From positions 78,736 through 122,749 of the forward strand of contig NZ_JAABRQ010000007.1 in assembly GCF_011390835.1 (NCBI RefSeq): a stretch of 44,014 nucleotides of DNA, in the 5' to 3' direction. Position 1 is the first letter of the stretch, and the number at the start of each line of letters is the position of its first letter. Under the pieces are notes generated by a model. That model saw only the letters and a list, made by a program, of their open reading frames with translations. It ran no database searches and was not told the DNA's origin. The DNA is from Hydrogenophaga sp. (GTDB lineage Bacteria > Pseudomonadota > Gammaproteobacteria > Burkholderiales > Burkholderiaceae_C). Shown here in pieces: positions 11,924-19,833 of this stretch. The translations under genes were made by a program, and so were the position numbers.

Positions 11924-13048
11924 CTACCGCCACCAGGGCAGCAGCCGTTTCATCGCCGCCACCTCGCCGCTGTGGTCACTCGCATAGCCGGGCAGCTGGT
12001 TCAGGTGCGCTTGCCAGGTGGGGCTTTGCAGCAGGCTGAGCAGTCGCTGCACGGGTGGTGTCTCTAGAGCAGACTTCAGGCAGACCAGCAGGTAGCGCTC
12101 CTGTGTCAGCGGCACAAAGTCCAGGCCCTGGCTGCGGGCTGCGTATTCGGTGCCCAGGCCGACGTCGGCCTCGCCGCTGGCCACCGCTTGCGCCACCGCC
12201 GCATGCGAGCGTTCTTCGCGTTCGAAGCCATACAGGTCGATCGGGTCAAGCCGGGCCTGCACCAGCAGCTCGTCGAGCAGCAGCCGCGTGCCGGTGCCCT
12301 TGGCGCGGTTCACAAAGCGGGCCTGCAGCCGCGCCACGTCGCCGATGTCGCGAATCCGCAGCGGGTTGTCCGCAGCCACCATCAGGCCTTGGGAGCGGCG
12401 GGCAAAGCCGATGATCTTGTGCAGGCCAGGTTTGAGCAGTGGGCGGTAGGTGCGCGCGCTCAGGCTGCCAGCGTCGGCAAAGGGCTGGGTGTGAAAGCCT
12501 GCCAGCGCACAGCGCCCTTCGTTGAGCGCGCGGATCGCGTCCACGCTGCCGCAAAAGCGGATGTCCAGGTGCAGCGTGTGCGCCGCGTGTTCGGTGCCCT
12601 GTCGCGCGGCCAGGTCTTGTAGCTCGCCCAGCGCGTGGTCGTGGCTGGCGTAGAGGGTGAGCGAAGCCTGTGAGCTGCCCGCCTGCGGATCGGTGAAGGC
12701 GAGCGCAAACGCGCGCTCCAGTTCGGCTCGCAGGCTCTCCATCTGGGGCCCCAGCCGGGCCTGCGCCAGCCGCTCGGCCATGAGCAGGCGCTCACCCAGC
12801 GGACTGAGCAGGGCTGATCGACCGCGTTCCCAGAGCAGCAGCTCCTGTCCGAGTTCTGCTTCCCACTCCTTGAGCTGACCCCACACATGCCGGTACGACA
12901 GATTGAGCTGGCGCGCTGCCGCCGAGATCGATCCCTGCTCGCGCACCGCGTGCAGCACGTCCATCATGGGGTTGCGCAGCAGCACCGGCTGGGCAGGGCG
13001 TTCGGGCTGCTCGGGCACGATGGCGTAGGACAAGGCGATTCGTCGCAT
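11924..13048 (-). CDS. ModE-type HTH regulator fused to a substrate-binding-protein domain (probable tup regulator)
   Basis: A 374-residue one-component regulator. Residues about 25-110 form a ModE/LysR-type winged helix (GSISAAARQLNLSYRHVWGQLKEWE). From about 125 to 345 there is a periplasmic-binding-protein-like domain (TLYASHDHALGELQDL, FCGSVDAIRALNEGRCALAGFH, ARFVNRAKGTGTRLLLDELL, ASGEADVGLGTEYAA), the arrangement seen in regulators linked to tungstate/molybdate uptake. It is cytoplasmic, with no signal sequence. It is divergent from tupB across 106 bases, so it most likely senses the anion and controls tupBCA. Ligand preference cannot be read from the sequence. Confidence 0.8.
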   Translation of the reverse strand: MRRIALSYAIVPEQPERPAQPVLLRNPMMDVLHAVREQGSISAAARQLNLSYRHVWGQLKEWEAELGQELLLWERGRSALLSPLGERLLMAERLAQARLGPQMESLRAELERAFALAFTDPQAGSSQASLTLYASHDHALGELQDLAARQGTEHAAHTLHLDIRFCGSVDAIRALNEGRCALAGFHTQPFADAGSLSARTYRPLLKPGLHKIIGFARRSQGLMVAADNPLRIRDIGDVARLQARFVNRAKGTGTRLLLDELLVQARLDPIDLYGFEREERSHAAVAQAVASGEADVGLGTEYAARSQGLDFVPLTQERYLLVCLKSALETPPVQRLLSLLQSPTWQAHLNQLPGYASDHSGEVAAMKRLLPWWR

Positions 13049-13154
13049 GCCGCGCAGTGTGCCTGAAGCGTCGCAGCAGGCCTATGCACAGTGTTTCATA
13101 CCGTGTCTGTACGTACTCGCAGAGGAAGGTGTTGCCGCTAAGCTGCAACGCACC
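13049..13154. promoter_or_regulatory. Divergent control region of the tup regulator and tupBCA
   Basis: This 106-base spacer between two divergent starts must hold both promoters. It contains an 8-base palindrome GTACGTAC at 13109-13116 and the short dyad TATG/CATA at 13084-13100. No ModE box of the kind found at 18956 is present. An operator for the PBP-fused regulator is expected here, but I cannot point to it with confidence. Confidence 0.35.
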
Positions 13155-13883
13155 ATGAATACATTCTCGGACAGTGTCGTCACGGCCCTGCAGATGGTGA
13201 GCTCGGGCGATCCCGGTCTATGGACCGTGGTCGGGCGCTCGCTGGCCGTCAGCGCCACCGCGTGTGCGCTGGCCAGCGGTTTTGGCCTGTTGCTCGGCGC
13301 CTGGCTGGCCACGGTGCGGTTTCGTGGGCGCGGCGCGGTGCTCACGGTGCTCAACACCTCGCTGGCCGTGCCGTCGGTGGTAGTCGGCCTGGTGGTCTAC
13401 CTGCTGCTCTCGCGCTCGGGCCCGCTGGGCTTTCTGGGCTGGCTTTTCAGCTTCCAGGCCATGGTCCTGGCGCAGTCCTTGCTGGTGCTGCCTTTGGTGA
13501 CCGCGCTCACCCGCCAGGTGGTGGAGGATGCAGAAAACAGCCACGGCGAACAGCTGCGCTCGCTCGGCGCAGGCACTGGCCTGCGCTCGGTGCTGCTGGC
13601 ATGGGACGAGCGCTACGCCTTGCTCACGGTGCTCATCACCGCCTTTGGCCGCGCCGTGTCCGAGGTCGGTGCGGTGATGATCGTGGGCGGCAACATCGAG
13701 GGCTTCACCCGCGTCATGACCACCGCCATCGCACTGGAAACCAGCAAGGGCGACCTGCCACTGGCGCTGGGGCTGGGGCTGGTGCTGCTGACGGTGGTGC
13801 TCGCGCTCAATGCATTGGTTTCGCTGCTGCGGCGCTGGCGCGAGCGCGCCGACGGCGTTGGCCTGATGGCGGTGCCGGCATGA
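13155..13883 (+). CDS. tupB: Tungstate ABC transporter permease TupB
   Basis: A 242-residue inner-membrane permease with about five hydrophobic segments (for example LAVSATACALASGFGLLLGAWLA in part near residues 30-50, VVVGLVVYLLL, MVLAQSLLVLPLV, and the C-terminal LALGLGLVLLTVVLALNAL). The cytoplasmic EAA-type loop is ENSHGEQLRSLGAG. It resembles TupB/ModB-type permeases, and the neighbouring TupA identifies the system. The ATG at 13155 gives MNTFSDSVVTALQMV; an earlier in-frame ATG lies within the regulator's promoter region. Its stop overlaps the tupC start (ATGA), which indicates translational coupling. Confidence 0.88.
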   Translation: MNTFSDSVVTALQMVSSGDPGLWTVVGRSLAVSATACALASGFGLLLGAWLATVRFRGRGAVLTVLNTSLAVPSVVVGLVVYLLLSRSGPLGFLGWLFSFQAMVLAQSLLVLPLVTALTRQVVEDAENSHGEQLRSLGAGTGLRSVLLAWDERYALLTVLITAFGRAVSEVGAVMIVGGNIEGFTRVMTTAIALETSKGDLPLALGLGLVLLTVVLALNALVSLLRRWRERADGVGLMAVPA

Positions 13884-14638
13884 CCGGCATGCCTCCAGCA
13901 CCGAACATCCATAGCCCGGTCTGCCTCGCGCTGCAGCAAGCACAGGTTCGCCTGGGCGCGTCGGGGCGGGTGGTGGCGTTGCAAAACATCGACCTCAGCA
14001 TTGGAGAGGGAGAGCGCGTTGCACTAGTGGGCGCCAACGGTTGCGGCAAGAGCACGCTGCTGCGCGCGCTGCATGGCCTTCAGCCGCTGTTCTCCGGCAG
14101 CTTGCAACGCATGGCGCAGCAGCGCGTGGCCATGCTTTTTCAGCGCCCGCACTTGCTGCGCCTGAGTGCGCAGCGCAACATCGCGCTGGGCTTGCGGCTG
14201 CAGGGCACGCCATGGCGCGAGGCCTGTGGGCTGGCGCTAGTCGCGCTGGAGCGGGTGGGCATGGCCGACCTGGCGCAGCGCAATGGCCGCGCGCTCTCGG
14301 GTGGACAACAACAGCGCTTGGCGCTCGCCCGGGCCTGGGCGCTCAAGCCCTCGGTGTGGTTGCTCGACGAACCGACGGCCAGCCTGGATCCGCACGCCAA
14401 ACGCGAGGTCGAGGCGCTGATCCAGGATTTTTGCGGCGACAGCGGCGACGGCCCGCCAGCCACGCTGGTGTTCGCCAGCCACAACCTGGGGCAAGTCAAG
14501 CGCCTGGCCAGCCGCGTCATTTACCTGGAGCAGGGCCGGCTGCTGGCCGACCTGCCGGTCCATCAGTTTTTCAACCACGAGCACCTGGAGGACACGTGTC
14601 CCAGTGCGCATCTTTTTGTTCAAGGAGAAAGTCTGTGA
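13880..14638 (+). CDS. tupC: Tungstate ABC transporter ATP-binding protein TupC
   Basis: A 252-residue ABC ATPase on the cytoplasmic face of the transporter. Walker A is GANGCGKST near residue 53, the Q-loop lies in AMLFQRPHLLR, the signature is LSGGQQQRLALARAW, Walker B is VWLLDEPTASLD, and the switch His is in FASHNLGQ. No C-terminal TOBE domain is seen, unlike ModC in the same window, so regulation by bound oxyanion at that site is not expected. The start overlaps tupB and the stop overlaps the GTG start of tupA (GTGA). The three genes form one tightly coupled operon with the unusual order B-C-A. Confidence 0.9.
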   Translation: MTGMPPAPNIHSPVCLALQQAQVRLGASGRVVALQNIDLSIGEGERVALVGANGCGKSTLLRALHGLQPLFSGSLQRMAQQRVAMLFQRPHLLRLSAQRNIALGLRLQGTPWREACGLALVALERVGMADLAQRNGRALSGGQQQRLALARAWALKPSVWLLDEPTASLDPHAKREVEALIQDFCGDSGDGPPATLVFASHNLGQVKRLASRVIYLEQGRLLADLPVHQFFNHEHLEDTCPSAHLFVQGESL

Positions 14639-15474
14639 AGTCTGCATCGAAACCTGTTCTGTCTTTTCTGGGCCGAAGCCTCTCGGTGGTGGCCATCGGC
14701 GTGGCGGGCGCGCTGGCCAGTGCCTCGGTCATGGCGCAAAGCATCGTGGTGGCGTCCACCACGTCCACCGAGCAGTCGGGCCTGTTTTCATACCTGCTGC
14801 CTGAGTTCAAGAAAGCCAGTGGCATCGACGTGAGGGTGGTGGCGCTGGGCACGGGGCAGGCCATCGACACCGCGCGTCGGGGGGATGCCGACGTGCTGTT
14901 CGTGCACGACAAGGTCAAGGAAGAACTGTTCGTGGCCGACGGCTTTGCTGCGAAGCGCCAGGACGTGATGTACAACGATTTTGTATTGGTGGGCCCCAAG
15001 GCGGATCCGGCGCAGGCCAAGGGCAACGACATTGTGGCTGCGCTCAAGAAACTGGCCAGCACCAACGCGCCCTTCATCTCGCGAGGCGACAAAAGCGGGA
15101 CCCACGCGGCTGAGCTGCGCTTCTGGAAAATGACCGACACCGATGCCAACAAAGGCAGCGGTTACAAGGAGTGTGGTTGCGGCATGGGGCCGGCGCTCAA
15201 CATGGCCTCGGCCAGCGGCGCTTACGTGATGACCGATCGCGGCACCTGGCTCAACTTCAAAAACCGCGCCGACCTGACGGTGCTGGTTGAAGGGGACAAG
15301 CGCCTGTTCAACCAGTACGGCATCATGCTGGTGAGCGCTGCCAAACACCCGCAGGTCAAGACTGCCGAAGGTCAGAAGTTTGTGGACTGGGTCACTGGCC
15401 CCGAAGGACAGGCGGTGATTGCCAGCTACAAGATCGGTGGCGAGCAGCTGTTTTTCCCCAACGCCACGAAGTGA
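14635..15474 (+). CDS. tupA: Tungstate ABC transporter substrate-binding protein TupA
   Basis: Periplasmic oxyanion-binding protein of 279 residues. A Sec signal peptide covers about residues 1-32 (basic start, then VVAIGVAGALASASV and cleavage after VMAQ). The mature N-terminus VVASTTSTEQSGLFSYLLP carries the TTST motif typical of TupA. FISRGDKSGTHAAELRFW and YVMTDRGTW are further binding-cleft motifs of the family. The start is GTG at 14635, with AAGGAG seven bases upstream, overlapping the tupC stop. TupA proteins bind tungstate very tightly and prefer it to molybdate; that preference is family knowledge and is not proved here. Confidence 0.9.
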   Translation: MKSASKPVLSFLGRSLSVVAIGVAGALASASVMAQSIVVASTTSTEQSGLFSYLLPEFKKASGIDVRVVALGTGQAIDTARRGDADVLFVHDKVKEELFVADGFAAKRQDVMYNDFVLVGPKADPAQAKGNDIVAALKKLASTNAPFISRGDKSGTHAAELRFWKMTDTDANKGSGYKECGCGMGPALNMASASGAYVMTDRGTWLNFKNRADLTVLVEGDKRLFNQYGIMLVSAAKHPQVKTAEGQKFVDWVTGPEGQAVIASYKIGGEQLFFPNATK

Positions 15475-15514
15475 TGCCCTCTCCCTTCGCTTGCGGGCTG
15501 CGCACAGCCGAACC

Positions 15515-15561
15515 CCCTCTCCAGGGGGCAACAACTGCGGGCCGGTAAGACCGGCTCCGCA
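15515..15561. repeat. Interspersed repeat, copy A, with stem-loops
   Basis: The core CCCTCTCCAGGGGGCAACA plus three bases (15515-15536) recurs with one mismatch at 25248-25269. CCCCC/GGGGG arms (15513-15517 and 15524-15528) form a small hairpin. Directly after it, 15536-15561 forms an 11-bp stem with loop AAG and one bulged T (GCCGGT/ACCGGC inner arms). There is no U-tract, so it is not a canonical terminator. It fills the gap between tupA and the orphan modA-like gene. Short C-rich/G-rich elements of this kind are common between genes in Comamonadaceae. Confidence 0.6.
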
Positions 15562-15572
15562 GCGTCACTTGG

Positions 15573-16358
15573 GTGAAGGCCCTGTTGGCAGCGGCAGGGT
15601 TCGCCACACCGGAGGCAGCCGTCATGAAAGAACCCTTGCCGGTCTACGCCGCGGGTAGCCTGCGCGAGGTGTTGACCGAGATCGCTCAGGCTCACGAGGT
15701 CCACACCGGGCAGAAAGTGGTGCTGACGTTGGGTGCATCGGGCCTGCTGCGCGAACGCATCGAAAACGGTGAGGCGGCGATGGTGTTTGCCTCGGCCAAC
15801 ACCGAGCATCCGCAGCGGCTGGCAGACAGCGGCGCCTGGGCTCCTTACCAGGTGTTTGTGCGCAACAGCCTGTGCGCGCTCACCAGCGACGGCGTCAGCA
15901 CCACGCCGCAGACCTTGCTGGCTACCTTGCTCGATCCGGCCATCAGGGTCGGCACCTCGACGCCCAAGGCCGACCCGTCGGGCGACTACGCCTGGGCTTT
16001 GTTCCGCAAGGCCGATGCGGTCCAGCCAGGGGCCTACACCCGGCTCGATGCCAAGGCGCTCAAGTTGACGGGTGGCGCGGATTCGCCCAAGGCACCCGCA
16101 GGCCGTGGCACCTACGCCTGGGTAATGGACCAGGGCCAGGCCGATGTGTTTCTCACTTACTGCACCAACGCGGAGGCGGCACGCCAGGAGGTGCCGCGGC
16201 TGAGGGTGGTCTCGGTGCCACCGACACTGCAGGTGGGTGCCGCCTACGGCGTGACCGTGCGCCAGGGCGCACCGGCTTCAGCCCAAGCGTTTGCTCAGAT
16301 GCTGCTGGCGCCCTGGGCGCAGGCGACCTTTGCCCGCCATGGATTCGACCAGCCCTGA
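15573..16358 (+). CDS. Orphan ModA-like substrate-binding protein
   Basis: A 261-residue protein of the molybdate-binding ModA family: VYAAGSLREVLTEIAQ at the start, LGASGLLRERIENGE, VFASANTEHP, and ADVFLTYCTNA near residue 190. The N-terminus is odd. From the GTG at 15573 only a nine-residue hydrophobic stretch (ALLAAAGFA) precedes the fold, and the alternative start at the ATG 15624 leaves none. A stop codon (TAA at 15546) and the interspersed repeat lie immediately upstream. The export signal therefore appears minimal or truncated. The gene faces modC tail to tail. It may serve TupBC or ModBC as a second binding protein, or it may be a decaying copy. Confidence 0.7.
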   Translation: MKALLAAAGFATPEAAVMKEPLPVYAAGSLREVLTEIAQAHEVHTGQKVVLTLGASGLLRERIENGEAAMVFASANTEHPQRLADSGAWAPYQVFVRNSLCALTSDGVSTTPQTLLATLLDPAIRVGTSTPKADPSGDYAWALFRKADAVQPGAYTRLDAKALKLTGGADSPKAPAGRGTYAWVMDQGQADVFLTYCTNAEAARQEVPRLRVVSVPPTLQVGAAYGVTVRQGAPASAQAFAQMLLAPWAQATFARHGFDQP

Positions 16359-16366
16359 ACCGGGCA

Positions 16367-17476
16367 TCAGCGCACCATCGCCACGCCTTTGATCTGGGCG
16401 AACAGCGCCAGCCCGGGCGCGATGCCCAGCCGCTGAGCCGACAGCTGGCTGATCCGAGCCAGCAGCCGGGTGGCTGGGACTTCGCTCCCCAGCGCCAGCG
16501 TGACCAGCACCTGACCAGGGCCGTCTTCGTGCAGCGTCATCACAGTGGCTGGCAGGATGTTGAGCACGCTGCTGTGCTCAGCGCGCTGCAGCGACAGGCT
16601 TACATCGCGCGCCTGGATGCGCACGCGCACTGGGGTACGGTCAGGCAGGGGCTCGACGCGGGTCTGTGGCAGCAGCAGCGTGCCACCCGCGAAACGCAGT
16701 TCGCACAGGCCTGAAGTGGCGTGCAGCCCGCAAGTGACGGCTTCGATCAGGGCCGCAGCGCCATCTCCATGCGCCAGCGGCAAATCGGCGCGGGTCATCA
16801 GCTCGGCCACTGGCCCTTCGGCCACCACGCGGCCGCTATCGAGCATCACCAGATGATCGGCCAGGCGGGCGAGCTCGTCGGCTGAGTGGGTGACATAGAC
16901 CACCGGGATGTCGAGCTGCTCGTGCAGCTGCTCCAGCCAGGGCAGGATGTCGGCTTTGCGGGCGGCGTCGAGCGCGGCCAGGGGCTCGTCCATCAGCAGC
17001 ACGCGCGGACTCGTGGCCAGCGCGCGCGCGATCGCCACGCGCTGACGTTCACCCCCCGAGAGCTCGGCCGGCCGGCGCGAAAGCAGCGGGCGAATGCCCA
17101 GCAGGTCCAGCCCGTGGTCCCAGCCGTGGCGGCGCAGCGCTGCGGGCGTGCGGCGCCAGCCATAGCGCAGGTTGTCTTCCACGCTTAGGTGCTCAAACAG
17201 GCTGGTTTCCTGAAACACATAGCCCAGCGCGCGCTGGTGCGGTGGCACGAAGGCGCGCGTGGCGCTGTCCTGCCAGGTCTCACCCGCCACGCGCACGCAG
17301 GCCTGCGCACCGGGCTCCAGGCCAGCAAGCACGCGCAGACAAGTCGTCTTGCCTGATCCCGAGACGCCAAACAGCACGCTCACGCCGCGCGGCGGCAGGC
17401 GCAGGTCCACATCGAGCAGAAAGTCCGCGCGCTGCCAGCGCGCCTGCAACACCAGGGCTTCGTTGTCGGGCGTCAT
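16367..17476 (-). CDS. modC: Molybdate ABC transporter ATP-binding protein ModC
   Basis: A 369-residue ABC ATPase with Walker [10 protein letters not shown] near residue 38, Q-loop YVFQETSLF, signature [15 protein letters not shown], Walker [13 protein letters not shown], and switch His in VTHSADE. From about residue 295 a TOBE (molbindin-like) domain follows ([61 protein letters not shown]). This domain binds oxyanion and can inhibit transport. The ATG at 17476 overlaps the modB stop (ATGA). Third gene of modABC. Confidence 0.95.
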   Translation of the reverse strand: MTPDNEALVLQARWQRADFLLDVDLRLPPRGVSVLFGVSGSGKTTCLRVLAGLEPGAQACVRVAGETWQDSATRAFVPPHQRALGYVFQETSLFEHLSVEDNLRYGWRRTPAALRRHGWDHGLDLLGIRPLLSRRPAELSGGERQRVAIARALATSPRVLLMDEPLAALDAARKADILPWLEQLHEQLDIPVVYVTHSADELARLADHLVMLDSGRVVAEGPVAELMTRADLPLAHGDGAAALIEAVTCGLHATSGLCELRFAGGTLLLPQTRVEPLPDRTPVRVRIQARDVSLSLQRAEHSSVLNILPATVMTLHEDGPGQVLVTLALGSEVPATRLLARISQLSAQRLGIAPGLALFAQIKGVAMVR

Positions 17477-18144
17477 GCAAGGCGCCGCCGGTTGATCCAC
17501 TGCAGCACCAGCAGCACGACAAACGCGAACACCAGCAAGACGGCGGCCAGGCGGTGCGCCGCGCCGTATTCCAGCGCCTCCACATGGTCGTAGAGCTGGA
17601 CCGAGACCACGCGGGTCACGCCCGGGATGTTGCCGCCCACCATGAGCACTACGCCAAACTCGCCCACCGTGTGGGCAAAACTCATCACCGTGCCGGTGAT
17701 CAGGCCTGGTTTGCACAGCGGCAGCACCACGGTGAAGAAGCGGTCGATCGGACTGGCGCGCAGCGTGGCCGCCACCTCAAGCGGGCGGGGCCCCAGCGCC
17801 TGCATCGCGTTCATCACCGGCTGCACCATGAAGGGCAGGGAGTAGATCACCGAGGCCAGCACCAGGCCGGCAAAGCTGAAGGTGAGCAGACCCAGGCCCA
17901 TAGCCTGGGTCCACTGGCCCAGTGGGCCGTTGGGTCCCATCGCGACCAGCAAGTAAAAGCCCAGCACCGATGGCGGCAGCACAAAAGGCAGCGTCACCAG
18001 CGCCCCCACGGGGTGGCGCCAGGGCGAGCGCGTGCGCGCCAGCCACCAGGCCAGCGGCACACCCAGCACCAGCAGGATCAGCGTGGTCAGGGTGGCCACC
18101 TGCAGCGTGAGCGCGATCGCCTGAAGGTCGCCAGCGGTCAGCAA
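17473..18144 (-). CDS. modB: Molybdate ABC transporter permease ModB
   Basis: A 223-residue inner-membrane permease with about five helices. The family signature region is [19 protein letters not shown] near residue 52, and the coupling loop is [46 protein letters not shown] is the most conserved ModB/CysT-type stretch. The start codon is TTG at 18144, three bases after the modA stop codon, which gives LTAGDLQAI as the family-like N-terminus. No closer ATG or GTG fits, so coupling to modA translation is likely. The stop overlaps modC. Confidence 0.93.
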   Translation of the reverse strand: MLTAGDLQAIALTLQVATLTTLILLVLGVPLAWWLARTRSPWRHPVGALVTLPFVLPPSVLGFYLLVAMGPNGPLGQWTQAMGLGLLTFSFAGLVLASVIYSLPFMVQPVMNAMQALGPRPLEVAATLRASPIDRFFTVVLPLCKPGLITGTVMSFAHTVGEFGVVLMVGGNIPGVTRVVSVQLYDHVEALEYGAAHRLAAVLLVFAFVVLLVLQWINRRRLA

Positions 18145-18147
18145 GGC

Positions 18148-18939
18148 TCAGTTCTCATAACCAAAGGACCGGATCACCGCTTGCCCCTGCGGGCTGCGCA
18201 GCAAAGCCATCAGGGCGCGCGCGGCCGCGTTGTTTGAGCCGCGCTGAAGCAGCACCGCGTCTTGCCGGATCGGGGTGTACAGCGCCGGGGGTACCCGCCA
18301 CATCGAGCCGCTTTTCAGCTGACCGCCGACCATCACTTGCGACAAGGCGACAAAGCCGAGCTCTGCGTTGCCGGTGAAAGCAAAGTTGTAGGCCTGCCCG
18401 ATGCTCTCACCCTGCACCAGCTTGGGAGTCAGCGTGTCACGCAGGCCCAGCTGAGTCATCACTTCCAGAGCTGCCGCACCGTAGGGCGCGGTTTTGGGGT
18501 TGGCAATGGCGAGCTTGCGGAAACGATCCGTTTGGAGCACGGCCCCCTGCGCATCGACCAGACCCGGTTGCGCCGACCACAACACCAGCTGCCCGGTGGC
18601 GTAGGTGAAGCGGCTGCCGGGCACGGCCAGGCCATCGGTCTCCAGCTGCGCGGGTGCGCGTCTGTCGGCGGCCAGAAAGGCATCAAATGGCGCGCCGTTG
18701 CGGATCTGGGCAAACAGTCGCCCGGTGGCTCCCACCGAGAGTTCGAGGCGGTGGCCGGTGGTTTTTTCCAGCACCGCGGCCAGTTCCCGCATGGGCTCGG
18801 CGAAGTTCGCGGCCACTGCGATCGTGGCCGAGGCTGCCTGAGCTGCTGTGCCCGTGACGATCAGCAGCGCGGTGCCCGCCCAGCAGAGCACGCGGCGAGC
18901 GAGTTGGAGAGCAGCGAGTGAACGGAAAGAGGGGGCCAC
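18148..18939 (-). CDS. modA: Molybdate-binding periplasmic protein ModA
   Basis: A 263-residue binding protein. A signal peptide covers about residues 1-36 (LARRVLCWAGTALLIVTG, cleavage after AAQA). The mature protein starts ASATIAVAANFAEPM, followed by VGATGRLFAQIRNGAPFDAFLAAD, in which Ser/Ala and Thr positions line the anion site. IANPKTAPYG, GESIGQAYNFAFTGNAELGFVALSQV and the C-terminal FGYEN are family hallmarks. The start is GTG at 18939. It is the first gene of modABC, read divergently from modE, with a ModE box between them. Confidence 0.94.
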   Translation of the reverse strand: MAPSFRSLAALQLARRVLCWAGTALLIVTGTAAQAASATIAVAANFAEPMRELAAVLEKTTGHRLELSVGATGRLFAQIRNGAPFDAFLAADRRAPAQLETDGLAVPGSRFTYATGQLVLWSAQPGLVDAQGAVLQTDRFRKLAIANPKTAPYGAAALEVMTQLGLRDTLTPKLVQGESIGQAYNFAFTGNAELGFVALSQVMVGGQLKSGSMWRVPPALYTPIRQDAVLLQRGSNNAAARALMALLRSPQGQAVIRSFGYEN

Positions 18940-18955
18940 GAGAAAGATCGAATTA

Positions 18956-18978
18956 CGCTATTCCAAATCGGAATAGCG
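18956..18978. promoter_or_regulatory. ModE-box operator between modA and modE
   Basis: A perfect inverted repeat: arm CGCTATTCC at 18956-18964, five-base spacer AAATC, and arm GGAATAGCG at 18970-18978. Its ends match the CGnTAT...ATAnCG pattern known for ModE operators, such as the E. coli modA operator. It lies 17 bases from the modA start and 17 bases from the modE start, centred between the two divergent genes. Repression of both modABC and modE by molybdate- or tungstate-loaded ModE is the natural inference. Confidence 0.8.
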
Positions 18979-18995
18979 AGCAGTATAGTCAGCCC

Positions 18996-19802
18996 ATGCC
19001 GCGCCGCCAAACCCTTGCATCGCCACCCTTGCCCGCGCTGTCGCAGGCGCTGAGCGATCCGGCGGTGGACAAGCGAGTCGAGCTGCTGCGCTGCGTAGCC
19101 CGGGGTGGCTCGATCTCGCAGGCCGCGCGCGAGACGGGCATCAGTTATAAGGCTGCGTGGCAGGCGATCGACACCTTGAGCAACCTGAGCGGGCGCACGC
19201 TGGTGGACCGCACCGTGGGCGGCGCAGGCGGTGGCGGCGCGCAGATCACGGAACACGGCGAGCAACTGCTGTTGATGGCCGATGCGCTGGCGCAAGCGCG
19301 GGCCCAGGTGATCCAGCGCCTGAGTGGCGCGGCTTCGCTCACCCACGCGCTGGGTCTGCGCACCAGCATGCGCAACCAGCTGCCCTGTGTGGTCGATGGC
19401 CTGGACGCCAGCGCCGAAGACGATCCTGCAGTGGGGGTGCGGTTGCGCACCGCCGGTGGCGCGGTGCTTACTGCAAGCGTCACGCGCGAGAGTGCCGATC
19501 TGCTCGGCCTGGTCCCCGGTCTGTCGGTGCTGGTGATGTGCAAGGCGATGGCGGTGACAGTTCGGCGTCCCGCCGAGGGACAGCGCAGCGGCGATGGAGT
19601 GGGCAGGTCAGGCGAGCGGTGCGTGCTGTGTGGTGAAGTGGATCGCATCGCACCGGGAGCGGTCCGCGACGAGGTGGTGCTCGCGCTGCCCGGCGGCGGG
19701 CACTGGGTCGGTTTTGCGGATCACCCGAGCCAGCTGGTGGCCGGAGAAGTGGCCTGGGCGCTCATGGCGCCGACTGCGATGGTGATTGGCCTAGCCGGCT
19801 GA
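18996..19802 (+). CDS. modE: Molybdate-responsive regulator ModE
   Basis: A 268-residue regulator. The winged-helix DNA-binding domain covers about residues 20-110 (LLRCVARGGSISQAARETGISYKAAWQAIDTL, TEHGEQLLLMADALAQ). Two TOBE/molbindin repeats follow, about 120-190 (GLRTSMRNQLPCVVDGL...ASVTRESADLLGL) and about 200-268 (RCVLCGEVDRI...ADHPSQLVAGE), the full-length ModE plan. Start ATG at 18996. It is divergent from modABC over the ModE box and ends 32 bases before the convergent end of the Fis-type regulator gene. ModE proteins respond to both molybdate and tungstate. Confidence 0.94.
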   Translation: MPRRQTLASPPLPALSQALSDPAVDKRVELLRCVARGGSISQAARETGISYKAAWQAIDTLSNLSGRTLVDRTVGGAGGGGAQITEHGEQLLLMADALAQARAQVIQRLSGAASLTHALGLRTSMRNQLPCVVDGLDASAEDDPAVGVRLRTAGGAVLTASVTRESADLLGLVPGLSVLVMCKAMAVTVRRPAEGQRSGDGVGRSGERCVLCGEVDRIAPGAVRDEVVLALPGGGHWVGFADHPSQLVAGEVAWALMAPTAMVIGLAG

Positions 19803-19833
19803 GGCGCTCGGACAAGCGCGCAGCCAAGGGCGT

